Positions 38,430 to 47,301 of a stretch of 64,000 nt of DNA are shown piece by piece. The position numbers were made by a program, and so were the translations under genes. Each line of letters starts with the position of its first letter. Positions within the stretch are counted from its first letter, which is position 1. Source of the DNA: Chloroflexota bacterium (lineage in GTDB: Bacteria > Chloroflexota > Dehalococcoidia > JACQUO01); contig JACQUO010000004.1 of the NCBI GenBank assembly GCA_016210205.1, positions 29,120 through 93,119 of the forward strand. Reading direction: 5' to 3'. Below the pieces are notes generated by a model that made no database searches, was not told the origin of the DNA, and saw nothing but the letters and a program-made list of their open reading frames with translations.

Positions 38430-39182
38430 ATGGTAGAAAGAGGACGGAAGCCCAGTCAGCCTTCCACGCCACCCTATGCGCCCTGGTCAGAGATGCAGAA
38501 AGTGCTGCAGCGGCTGCGGGGCTTCACCCCACCCCGGGTGGATTTGTCCTACCTGCGCACCTACGGCATCGCCTCCCACAACGAGCGAGCGGTAATCAAT
38601 GCCCTGAAGTTCCTGGGCCTGATAAATGAGACCGGCGTCCCCACCCCACGGCTCCCCCTCCTCCAGGTCAAGGGCGATGCCTACCGGGAGAACTTGAGCC
38701 AAATTGTCCGGGAGGTCTATCGCGACCTCCTGGAGCGCGTGGACCTGGCAGATGCCACCCCAGAGACCATCCTCAACTATTTCCGCACCCGGCGCATCGG
38801 CGGCAGCGTGGCTCCCAAATGCGCCCGCTTCTTCCTGGGCATCATCCGGGAAACGGATATGGCGAGAGGAGCCATGGCCCAAGCGCCCAAGCGCGCCGTC
38901 GCGGCAGAGTTCCGGCCAGAGAAGCGACCCAGCCATCCCGGCCGAGCCGCCAGGGAGCGCTTGATTGAGAAACGGGCTCAGCAGGCATCCAAACCGGCGT
39001 CCCTGATGGAGGCCAAGCTGAAGCTTTTCGAAAAACTGCCGAGCTTCGACGCAACCTGGAAGCCTGAAGCCATCAAGCTAATCTTTGAGGAGCTCCACCG
39101 CTTGGCCGACCGCCTGGAAGAAGGGATGGCCGAGGAAGACAAGGTAGGAGCCCGAGCCGGCAACGGCCGAGGGCGACGCTGA
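38430..39182 (+). CDS. DUF5343-like protein, paralogue of 894-1592
   Basis: PYAPWSEMQKVLQRLRGFTPPRVDLSYLRTYGIASHNERAVINALKFLGLINETGVPTPRLPLL aligns by eye with the first copy. Confidence 0.7.
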   Translation: MVERGRKPSQPSTPPYAPWSEMQKVLQRLRGFTPPRVDLSYLRTYGIASHNERAVINALKFLGLINETGVPTPRLPLLQVKGDAYRENLSQIVREVYRDLLERVDLADATPETILNYFRTRRIGGSVAPKCARFFLGIIRETDMARGAMAQAPKRAVAAEFRPEKRPSHPGRAARERLIEKRAQQASKPASLMEAKLKLFEKLPSFDATWKPEAIKLIFEELHRLADRLEEGMAEEDKVGARAGNGRGRR

Positions 39183-39286
39183 GGCGCAAACTCATTGACA
39201 GGCACGTTTCCGTGGCCTATATTCGTAGGGGAAGACCGTAATCAGCCCATAAGGCTTGAGGTGCACCGGGGAACCGGGAGAAACCG

Positions 39287-41011
39287 ATGATGCAGAAGCC
39301 CATCGCAACAGGGACCAGAAAGAAGCTAGGGGAAATCCTCCTGGAGGGGGCTTTCGTCACCCCCGAACAGCTCCAGAAGGGCCTTGAGGCTGCCCGGACC
39401 TCTGGGCGCAAGCTGGGTGAGGTTTTGGTAGAGCAGAACGCCCTCACCATCGAGACCCTGGCCACCGTCCTCAGCTTCCAGCTCAATATCCCCATCATCG
39501 AGCTCCGGCAGTTCAAGGTGAACGCCGATATTCTGAAGCTCATCCCCGAGAACATCGCCCGGGAGCACAATGTGTTGCCCCTCTCCGTGGACGGGAGTGT
39601 GCTCCGGGTGGCCATGGAGGATCCCACTGACCTCGAGCTCATCGACACCCTCACCGCCCTCACCCGAATGACCATCCAGCCCGCCTTCCCCCTCCGCGGC
39701 GGGCTGCGGGAAATCGTAAACTCCAGCTACAGGCTCACCGCCCGCATCACTGAGGAGGCAGCCCAGGTGCCCGGCCTGGCCCCGGTCGAGGCGCGGCCCG
39801 CGGCTCGGGGGCTTGCCGAGCCCCTCATCGAACCCTCAGCCATCGCCCAAGCCCCCCTGGTGCGGGCCGTAGACATGATTATCACCCAGGCGGTTCGGGA
39901 CCGGGCCTCCGACATCCACATCATCCCCACCGCCGAAAACCTCAAGATTAAATACCGCATTGACGGCGCCCTCCACGACGCCGTGAGCTTGCCCCTGGGC
40001 GTGCACCAGGCCCTTATCTCCCGCATCAAGGTCCTGTCCAATATGAACATCGCCGAGCGACGCCGGCCCCAGGACGGCCAGTTCGCCCTCAGGGTGGGCG
40101 AGCGGGACATCGACTTCCGCGTGGCCACCGTGGACACCAAACACGGGGAGATGGTAGTGCTCCGCGTCCTGGACAAGTCCACGTCCCTGCTCTCCCTGGA
40201 CCAGTTGGGATTACAGCCCGGGCCCCTCCAGCTTTACCTGCGTCTCCTGGAGTCCCCCTTCGGCATGATTATGGTAAGCGGGCCCACCGGCTCTGGCAAG
40301 ACCACCACCCTCTACGGCTCCCTGAACAAGGTCATGGGCCGGGGTCAGAACATCATGACCATCGAAGACCCCGTGGAATACCAGGTGGAGGGAGTCAACC
40401 AAATTCAGGTCAACCGCGCCGCCGACATCACCTTCCCCGTGGGGCTGCGAGCTATCATGCGCCTGGACCCCGACATCATCCTGGTGGGCGAGATTCGTGA
40501 CCAGGAGACCGCCAACACCGCCGTCCAGGCCGCCCTCACCGGCCACCTGGTCCTCACCACCATCCACGCCAACGATGCCGCCGGCGCCCTGGTGCGGCTG
40601 GTGGACATGGGGGTAGAGCCCTTCCTGGTCACCTCCGGCGTCATCGCCTCCGTCACCCAGCGTCTGGTGCGGCGGATTTGCCCCTACTGCCGCCAACTGG
40701 GCCCGGTGAGCCCACCCGAAGCCATGGCCTACCAGCAGGAGATGGGAGAGGTCCGCACCGACTTTTACTCCGGGCGGGGCTGCAACTTCTGCTCCCACAC
40801 CGGCTACTTGGGCCGCGTGGGCGTCTATGAGGTGATGCCCGTGAGCGACAACGTCAGGACCCTGGTCAATAAGGGGGCCACCTCCCAGGAAATCAAGGAG
40901 CAGGCCATCAAAGAGGGCATGATAACCCTGCGGCGCGACGGCATGCTCAAGGCCAAAGACGGCATCACCACCGTCTCCGAGGTCATCCGCAGCGTTCACA
41001 CCATCGTTTAA
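39287..41011 (+). CDS. pilB: Type IV pilus assembly ATPase PilB/GspE
   Basis: [56 protein letters not shown]-like; CPYCRQ..CNFCSHTGYLGR zinc motif. Confidence 0.96.
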   Translation: MMQKPIATGTRKKLGEILLEGAFVTPEQLQKGLEAARTSGRKLGEVLVEQNALTIETLATVLSFQLNIPIIELRQFKVNADILKLIPENIAREHNVLPLSVDGSVLRVAMEDPTDLELIDTLTALTRMTIQPAFPLRGGLREIVNSSYRLTARITEEAAQVPGLAPVEARPAARGLAEPLIEPSAIAQAPLVRAVDMIITQAVRDRASDIHIIPTAENLKIKYRIDGALHDAVSLPLGVHQALISRIKVLSNMNIAERRRPQDGQFALRVGERDIDFRVATVDTKHGEMVVLRVLDKSTSLLSLDQLGLQPGPLQLYLRLLESPFGMIMVSGPTGSGKTTTLYGSLNKVMGRGQNIMTIEDPVEYQVEGVNQIQVNRAADITFPVGLRAIMRLDPDIILVGEIRDQETANTAVQAALTGHLVLTTIHANDAAGALVRLVDMGVEPFLVTSGVIASVTQRLVRRICPYCRQLGPVSPPEAMAYQQEMGEVRTDFYSGRGCNFCSHTGYLGRVGVYEVMPVSDNVRTLVNKGATSQEIKEQAIKEGMITLRRDGMLKAKDGITTVSEVIRSVHTIV

Positions 41012-41137
41012 AGTATGCTTGTTCCGGAGAGAAGCGCCCTAAGTCTGCGAGCCGCCGGCCGGGGCACAAAACCCAAGTGGGCTGCCGCCCTCTCCGCTCT
41101 CGGCAAGGACTGGCGCGGATGCGCAAGCAAGAAAGAA

Positions 41138-41165
41138 GGCCTGGCGCAGAGCCAGGCCGTTTTTT
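41138..41165 (+). terminator. Rho-independent terminator between pilB and pilC
   Basis: GGCCTGGC-GCAGA-GCCAGGCC-GTTTTTT. Confidence 0.92.
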
Positions 41166-41179
41166 AAGCGGGATACACC

Positions 41180-42388
41180 ATGGCCATCAAGTATGTAGCT
41201 TACGACCAGCAGGGCCAAGAAGTGAAGGGCCTCCTCGAGGTGGACAATAACCAGGAGGCGGAGGAAATCCTCTGGCAGTCCAACCTAACTATCGTAAGCC
41301 TGCATAAAGAGCGCACGCCCATAAACTTGTACGAGCTTTTCCCCACTATTTTTGGGGTTAAAAAGCCACACCTCATCCTCTTCACCCGCCAGCTGGCCGA
41401 GCTCTTGAAATCCGGCATCTCTCTGCTCCCCGCCATCTCGGCCCTGCAAACCCAGGTGGAGAGCCCCATCTTCAAGAATGTCCTCACAAAAATAACCCGG
41501 GACATCCAGCAGGGCAGCCTCTTCTCCCAAGCGTGCGAGAAGCACCCCGATGTCTTCCCAGAGTTCTACCGCCGCCTCATGCAGGTGGGAGAGGCTACAG
41601 GACGGCTGGACATGGTCCTGAGCCGCCTGTCCACCTACATGGAGAAGGACGAGCAGATTTCCTCCAAAGTGAAGCAGTCCCTGGCCTACCCCGCCTTCGT
41701 GCTGGGACTGGGCGTGATGGCCGCCATCGTTCTCCTCACCTTCTCGCTGCCCGCCATGGTGGACCTCTTCAAGGAATGGGGCGCCGAGCTTCCTTTGCCC
41801 ACCCGCATCCTGGTGTGGGTGGGGTCTTTTCTTAAGGAATGGGGCCTTATCCTCTTCTCCGTTATCATCATGTTCATCATCCTGGGCTTTTTCTACGGTA
41901 GGACGCCCGCGGGGCAGAGGCGGTTCTATAGCTTCTTGACCAAGGTCCCCTTAATCCGAGGCGCGGTGGCCAAGACCCAGATGGCTCGCTTCTCCAGCAT
42001 TGTCCACACCCTCATGGCCGCCGGGCTGCCCCTGACGGAGGTGATGGACCTGGCCATCAGCTCCACCGCCAACATCTCGGTGCGAGAGGCCTTAGGCCGC
42101 GTCAAAGCCAAACTCCTCACGGGGGAGACCCTCTCCCAGTCCTTATCCGTAGAACCAGTCTTCTCGCCCATCTTCGTCCAGATGGTGTCGGTGGGCGAAC
42201 AGACAGGCAACCTGGTGGACAACCTGTCCTCTTTGACTGTATTCTATGAGGCCGAGGCCGACCGGGCCATGTCCCGGCTAACGGGCATGATTGGGCCCTT
42301 CCTTATTATTATGGTAGGCCTTATGGTGGGTTTTGTGGCTGTTTCCGTCATCACGCCCATGTACTCCATCATCGGCCAAATTCGCTGA
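41180..42388 (+). CDS. pilC: Type IV pilus inner membrane platform protein PilC/GspF
   Basis: LFTRQLAELLKSGISLLPAISALQTQ; FPEFYRRLMQVGEATGRLDMVLSRLSTYMEK; MVSVGEQTGNLVDNLSSLTVFYEAEADRAMSRLTGMIGPFLIIMVGLMVGFVAVSVITPMY. Confidence 0.96.
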   Translation: MAIKYVAYDQQGQEVKGLLEVDNNQEAEEILWQSNLTIVSLHKERTPINLYELFPTIFGVKKPHLILFTRQLAELLKSGISLLPAISALQTQVESPIFKNVLTKITRDIQQGSLFSQACEKHPDVFPEFYRRLMQVGEATGRLDMVLSRLSTYMEKDEQISSKVKQSLAYPAFVLGLGVMAAIVLLTFSLPAMVDLFKEWGAELPLPTRILVWVGSFLKEWGLILFSVIIMFIILGFFYGRTPAGQRRFYSFLTKVPLIRGAVAKTQMARFSSIVHTLMAAGLPLTEVMDLAISSTANISVREALGRVKAKLLTGETLSQSLSVEPVFSPIFVQMVSVGEQTGNLVDNLSSLTVFYEAEADRAMSRLTGMIGPFLIIMVGLMVGFVAVSVITPMYSIIGQIR

Positions 42389-42477
42389 GCGCAAAACCGT
42401 CCCGATAGGGGTGAACTATCCGATTCCTGCAACGGGCCGCCCCCCAGCCCTACCAGCGCATACCCAATATCGACTTC

Positions 42478-43005
42478 ATGCCTGCAGAACTGAGACATCA
42501 GCGGATAACGCAGTTCCAGGCTGTATTAATCCTGGTAATCGCTCTGGGGTTGTCCCTGTCCTATCCCTTGTTCCTCTTGAAAGGGCCGGAGGAGCAACTC
42601 GCCGCCGCCATCAAGACACAGGCCCTTCAGTTGGAGCGTCAAATCCGGGACATGGGCCCCCTCCAGAACGAGGCCACCAAGCTGCGCCAAGATATAGCGG
42701 AGGCGAAAAAGGCCGATGATGAGGCCCGGAAATCCTACCAGAGCCTCATTGGCAACCTCCGCATCCCCTGGTCTGTCCTCATCGGCGATGCCACGAGCAG
42801 GCTTCCCCCTGGGATAACCGTCAACTCCATGGTCGTCAACAATATGACTTTAGAAATCCATGGCGTGGCCCAGACCTTCGATGGCCTCATTACCTATCAG
42901 GAGCAGCTCATGACCCTCAAGGGCGTGCAGCAGGTCAGCATCAACACCCTGGCCAACGACCAGTTTATCCTGCTGGTGCAAGCTAAGCCCGGAGGGCTTC
43001 CTTGA
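42478..43005 (+). CDS. PilN-like pilus assembly protein
   Basis: N-terminal TM, coiled coil, PWSVLIGDATSRLPPGITVNSMVVNNMTLEIHGVAQTFDGLITYQEQL. Confidence 0.75.
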   Translation: MPAELRHQRITQFQAVLILVIALGLSLSYPLFLLKGPEEQLAAAIKTQALQLERQIRDMGPLQNEATKLRQDIAEAKKADDEARKSYQSLIGNLRIPWSVLIGDATSRLPPGITVNSMVVNNMTLEIHGVAQTFDGLITYQEQLMTLKGVQQVSINTLANDQFILLVQAKPGGLP

Positions 43006-43556
43006 GAAACCGCCTGGCCGTCCTCACCCCCATGGACCGAGTCCTGCTTCTCCTGGCCGCAGCTGTGCTGGCCCTGGCGGCTTACATGGCCTACTCGTAC
43101 ACCAACGCCATCAACCAGCAGGATGAGGGGGAGACCAAGCTCCGACGGAATACGGCTGAGTTGGGCCGGCTGCGGGAGGCCACCGACATACCACAATTGC
43201 AGGGGGAGCTGACGAAGGTCAAAGCCTCTTTGAGCAGCCTGAAACTTCCCCGCCTGGAGACTGCCACGGCGGTGGCCACCGCGATAGTAAACGAGGCTGA
43301 CCGAGAAAGCCTTGCTCTGCGAGAGCTCCGAACTTCCCAGTCGCTCCAGAAGTTCGGGGGCAGAGATTATTTCCTAATACGGTACAGCTTCGTGGTCTCC
43401 GGCGATTTTCCCAGCCTCATCCAATTCATTGATGGCCTGGAGCAGATACCGGTAAACTCCGTCGCGCTGGAACGCCTGGTCACCGAGGCCAAAGGGGGAA
43501 AGATTTGGGAATCCCGGGTGGACTTGTTGGTCTATTTCGAGCGGACTCCTCAATAG
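43002..43556 (+). CDS. PilO-like pilus assembly protein
   Basis: N-terminal TM, coiled coil, YSFVVSGDFPSLIQFIDGLEQIPVNSVALERL; overlaps upstream gene. Confidence 0.75.
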   Translation: MRNRLAVLTPMDRVLLLLAAAVLALAAYMAYSYTNAINQQDEGETKLRRNTAELGRLREATDIPQLQGELTKVKASLSSLKLPRLETATAVATAIVNEADRESLALRELRTSQSLQKFGGRDYFLIRYSFVVSGDFPSLIQFIDGLEQIPVNSVALERLVTEAKGGKIWESRVDLLVYFERTPQ

Positions 43557-43584
43557 ATTACCAGGCTCGATTTAATGGCAGCTT

Positions 43585-44493
43585 ATGCAAGATAGAATCA
43601 CAGAGATACTGAAGGGCCTACCCATACCTTCAGACCACCGCACCGCCGTCACCTTGGAGGGCAACGCAGTGCGGGTGGTCAGCGCTCGGGGACGGCGGGT
43701 GGTGTCCTGGTCTTCCCTGCTCATCCCTCCGGGCCTGGTGCGGAGCGGGCTCATCTCGGACACCAAGGCCATGGCCGACCTCCTTCGCACCGCCCTGGGC
43801 GATGCCAAGAAGGGCAAGGTCGTGGCGGCCCTACCGGGGCTAAACACCGTCTCCCGCATCATCACCGCGCCCCAGGCGCGCGGGGTGAACCTCAAGGAGC
43901 TGGCTCACCGTGAGGCGCGTCGGCTTCTCTCTGTGAAGCTGGAGGAGAGCTATATCTATTGGGTCTCCCTGAGACAGCGGGCTGCCCAGCAGCGCATCCT
44001 GTTGGTGATGGTGCCACGAATCATGACGGCTCAGTACGTGGAAGCCCTCTACGAGGCGGGGGTGAGCCTCTCCCAGCTGGAGCTCAAGCCCTTCGCCCTG
44101 GCCCGGGCCGCCAATGCCACCCAGGGCGTGGTGGTCAACCTGGAGGAAAGCGGCATGGATTTCGTCATCCTCCAGGACGGGTTCCCCACCACCTACCGCA
44201 GCCTCTCTTTTGGAGGAGAGAATCTAGCCCTGGAAGTCCTTTTCCCGCGGCTGCTGAATGAGCTCACCCGCTACATCAACTTCCACAACAGCGCCAATCC
44301 GGGAAATATCCTCAGGACTGAAGCGCCCCTCTTCCTGTGCGGGGCCACTACCCTGCCCCCGGAGCATCGGCAGGCCCTGGAGCAGGCGGCGGGTCGCCCC
44401 ACCGCCCCCTTTGCGTCTCCCCTCACCTTCCCACCGGACTTCCCGGCGGGCTCCCTGGCGGTGAATTTGGGCCTGCTCCTCAAGGGCCTGTGA
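43585..44493 (+). CDS. PilM-like actin-fold pilus assembly protein
   Basis: VVAALPGLNTVSRIITAPQ; LKELAHREARRLLSVKLEESYIYW; LSQLELKPFALARAA. Confidence 0.75.
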   Translation: MQDRITEILKGLPIPSDHRTAVTLEGNAVRVVSARGRRVVSWSSLLIPPGLVRSGLISDTKAMADLLRTALGDAKKGKVVAALPGLNTVSRIITAPQARGVNLKELAHREARRLLSVKLEESYIYWVSLRQRAAQQRILLVMVPRIMTAQYVEALYEAGVSLSQLELKPFALARAANATQGVVVNLEESGMDFVILQDGFPTTYRSLSFGGENLALEVLFPRLLNELTRYINFHNSANPGNILRTEAPLFLCGATTLPPEHRQALEQAAGRPTAPFASPLTFPPDFPAGSLAVNLGLLLKGL

Positions 44494-45260
44494 CCGCCGC
44501 CCTCGTCAGCGGGGGCCTGGTTTTCCTTTTCGGCGCCGCCCTGGGCAGCTTCCTCAATGTGGTCATCGACCGTATCCCGGCGGGGCGCTCCCTCCTCTCC
44601 CCTCCCTCCCACTGCGACTCTTGCCAGCGCCGTCTGGGCGTCCTGGAGCTGGTGCCCATCCTCTCCTACCTGGCCCTGAGGGGCCGCTGCCGCCACTGCG
44701 GCGCCGCCATCCCCCGGCGCATCCTCCTGGTGGAACTGGGCACGGGAGCCATGCTGCTCTGGCTCTGGGCCATCCTGGGCTTGGGGCCGCTGTTTCTACG
44801 GGCGGCCTTCTGCTGGTCGGCGCTCCTGGTCCTTTCGATTATCGACTTGAAGACGGGCCTTTTGCCCGACCGCATCATCTTTCCTGTCTCCGCGGTCGCC
44901 CTAATCACTTCCTCGCTATGGGGCCCTGGCCCCCTGATGACCCTGGCCGGCGGCCTCGCGGGCTTCCTCATCCTTTTCGTCCCCGCCATCCTTTCCCGCG
45001 GCTCCATGGGCTGGGGCGATGTGAAGATGGCGGGGATGCTGGGGCTCATGGCGGGTTTTCCCCTGGTCCTCCTTTCCCTGGCCCTAGGCTCCATCTCCGG
45101 CGGCCTCTTCGCCGCCTTCCTATTACTTTCGCGCCGACGGGGACGCAAGGACCCCATGCCCTTCGGGCCTTTCCTCGCTTTCGGCACGGCTTTGTCCCTG
45201 GTCTGGGGCGAGCCCCTGTTTTCCTCCTACCTGCTCTTGCTCGCCGGGCTGTCCCGATAG
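44490..45260 (+). CDS. pilD: Prepilin peptidase (GTG start)
   Basis: GAALGSFLNVVIDRIP; CxxC pairs CDSCQRRL and CRHCGAAI; IIDLKTGLLPD; GMGWGDVKMAGMLG-like segment. Confidence 0.95.
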   Translation: MTAALVSGGLVFLFGAALGSFLNVVIDRIPAGRSLLSPPSHCDSCQRRLGVLELVPILSYLALRGRCRHCGAAIPRRILLVELGTGAMLLWLWAILGLGPLFLRAAFCWSALLVLSIIDLKTGLLPDRIIFPVSAVALITSSLWGPGPLMTLAGGLAGFLILFVPAILSRGSMGWGDVKMAGMLGLMAGFPLVLLSLALGSISGGLFAAFLLLSRRRGRKDPMPFGPFLAFGTALSLVWGEPLFSSYLLLLAGLSR

Positions 45261-45480
45261 CTTTTTCTATGCCAACGTTCACCGCACCATTATCATGCGA
45301 TTTGACAGTTTTATAGCCCTTACATGCCTGTATATCTCTATCATCGCCTGTAAACGCCCGTAGTTTCGCTTTACAGTATCATTACATATATGTTATCTTG
45401 CTGGCAAATGGCCAACAGGCCTTGAAATAAACCGGTAATCATGGTATCCTGAACATAGAGAGGAACAGGAGGAGGGGAAA

Positions 45481-46032
45481 ATGTCCCAGAGAACTGACAG
45501 GCAGCGCGGATTCACCCTTATGGAGCTCATGGTGGTCATGGCCATCATAGCCGTGCTGGCGGGCATCGTCGCCCCCGGCGTCACCGGCACCAAGGACGTC
45601 AGCGAGAGTGCCCAGTCCAAGTCCGACCGCCAGGGGGTTCAGACCGCCGCCAGCAACTTCAACAACGCCTCCACCAGCGCGGGCTGGCCCGAGGCGGCCT
45701 CTGACTACGCCGTGGCCTCAGGCGGCATCCCCCTTTACGCCAGCAATGGCACCACCGTCATCGCCGCCGCGGGCGCCACCGCCACCGGCTACCGCCTGGT
45801 GGACTTCGCCGCCACCACTGACACCCGGGACTCCACCGGCAACATCGTCGAAAAGACCTTCGTCCCCGACTTCCTGGACCGGGCCCCGACCTCCGAAGCG
45901 GCGATGAGCGGCGGCGTGAATGTTTACTTGTGGACCCTGAAGCAGGGCACCAGCGACGCCTCGGGCCAGACCCGCACCGTCTGGGTCTTCAAGCTGAACG
46001 ACGCCGGCGACAAGTACATCCGGGAGAAGTAA
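45481..46032 (+). CDS. Type IV prepilin-like protein
   Basis: QRGFTLMELMVVMAIIAVLAGIVAPGVTG prepilin motif. Confidence 0.93.
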   Translation: MSQRTDRQRGFTLMELMVVMAIIAVLAGIVAPGVTGTKDVSESAQSKSDRQGVQTAASNFNNASTSAGWPEAASDYAVASGGIPLYASNGTTVIAAAGATATGYRLVDFAATTDTRDSTGNIVEKTFVPDFLDRAPTSEAAMSGGVNVYLWTLKQGTSDASGQTRTVWVFKLNDAGDKYIREK

Positions 46033-46114
46033 GAGCATGAGTGGGATAGATTAACTTCGTGCTCACTCACAAAGTTGACCCAAAAGCCCCGCTCACCCAA
46101 AGGAGAACAAAGCC

Positions 46115-46672
46115 ATGAAAGCGATACGCAAGTTCTTCAGCAGCAAGCGGGATGAGCGGGGCTTCACCCTGGTGGAAATCCTCATCGTCCTGGCGGTGCT
46201 GGCAGTCCTGGGCGCCGTGGTGGTGCCCCAGGTCACCGGCTTCCTGGGCCGCGGCAAGGAACGCGCCTTCGACGCTGACCGCCGCATCCTCCAGGCCGCC
46301 GTGGACGCCTGGCGCACCGATGTGGCCAACCGCTCCGGCAACCCCTGGCCCACCGTGGGCGGGGTCAAGGGCGCCCTGGCCGACTCCGGCTCCGACGGCG
46401 TGGACATCGGCACCGACTCCACCGTCATCAAGATAAGCCTGCTGAACACCGGCAACTACATCAAGGGCACCGACTCGGTGAAATCCTTCGCCTACAGCAC
46501 TGGCACCGGCACCGGGGCTACCAACAGCCCCGTGGGGTCGTATATCTGGTATATTGACACCAACGGGGTGGTCCAGGGCAATCGCTGGACCGACACCGCC
46601 ACCGGCGCCGGGATTGTCAACCTGGCCGAGAAGGCCGCCAGCGACGGCTTCGCCACCGATGTCTATCCGTGA
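46115..46672 (+). CDS. Type IV prepilin-like protein (duplicate A)
   Basis: ERGFTLVEILIVLAVLAVLGAVVVPQVTGFLGRGKERAFDADRR. Confidence 0.93.
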   Translation: MKAIRKFFSSKRDERGFTLVEILIVLAVLAVLGAVVVPQVTGFLGRGKERAFDADRRILQAAVDAWRTDVANRSGNPWPTVGGVKGALADSGSDGVDIGTDSTVIKISLLNTGNYIKGTDSVKSFAYSTGTGTGATNSPVGSYIWYIDTNGVVQGNRWTDTATGAGIVNLAEKAASDGFATDVYP

Positions 46673-46722
46673 GGCATTGCCTCATTAATGAATGCAAGGG
46701 TGAACCAACCAGGAGAGCAAAT

Positions 46723-47181
46723 ATGAAAGCGATACGCAAGTTCTTCAGCGGGAAAAAAAGCGAGCGCGGCTTCACCCTGGTGGAAATCCTCATCGTCCTG
46801 GCGGTGCTGGCGGTCCTGGGCGCCGTGGTGGTGCCCCAGGTCACCGGCTTCCTGGGCCGCGGCAAGGAACGCGCCTACGACGGCGACCGCCGCATCCTCC
46901 AGGCCGCCGTGGACGCCTGGCGCACCGATGTGCGCTCCCGCGTGGGCAACCCCTGGCCCACCATCGGCGGCACCGTGGGCGCAGCCGCCACGGCTACCTA
47001 TATTGACATCGGGGCCCTGGCCACCGGGAACTACCTCAAAGGAGCCGATGTGGTGGCCTCTGCGGACAAGACCAAGAACACCACCGCCACCCAGACGGTG
47101 AGCGGCAGCTACGGCTGGTACCTCGACACCGGCGGCGTCGTGAAATCCGACCCCGTCTTCGCCGCAGACACCTATCCGTAA
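46723..47181 (+). CDS. Type IV prepilin-like protein (duplicate B; ATG at 46723)
   Basis: MKAIRKFFSGKKSERGFTLVEILIVLAVLAVLGAVVVPQVTGFLGRGKERAYDGDRR. Confidence 0.93.
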   Translation: MKAIRKFFSGKKSERGFTLVEILIVLAVLAVLGAVVVPQVTGFLGRGKERAYDGDRRILQAAVDAWRTDVRSRVGNPWPTIGGTVGAAATATYIDIGALATGNYLKGADVVASADKTKNTTATQTVSGSYGWYLDTGGVVKSDPVFAADTYP

Positions 47182-47213
47182 GGTGACCCTTGGGGGAGCA
47201 AAGTGTGCTAACC

Positions 47214-47244
47214 GAGGCCCCGAGGATGACATCCTCCGGGCCTC
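47214..47244. terminator. Strong hairpin after prepilin duplicate B
   Basis: GAGGCCCCGAGGATG-A-CATCCTCCGGGCCTC, 15-bp stem with one mismatch; weak T tract. Confidence 0.6.
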
Positions 47245-47301
47245 TACTGTTGCCGAAAGGCGCGAAGTCCGATACACTCTCCTGGTGAGGGCGAGAGAGC
47301 C

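Noticed and set aside
41022-41125. Glycine-riboswitch-like resemblance (GGAGAG...CTCTCGGCAAGGAC)
   Set aside because: The conserved aptamer core does not match well; kept only as an unclassified structured leader.
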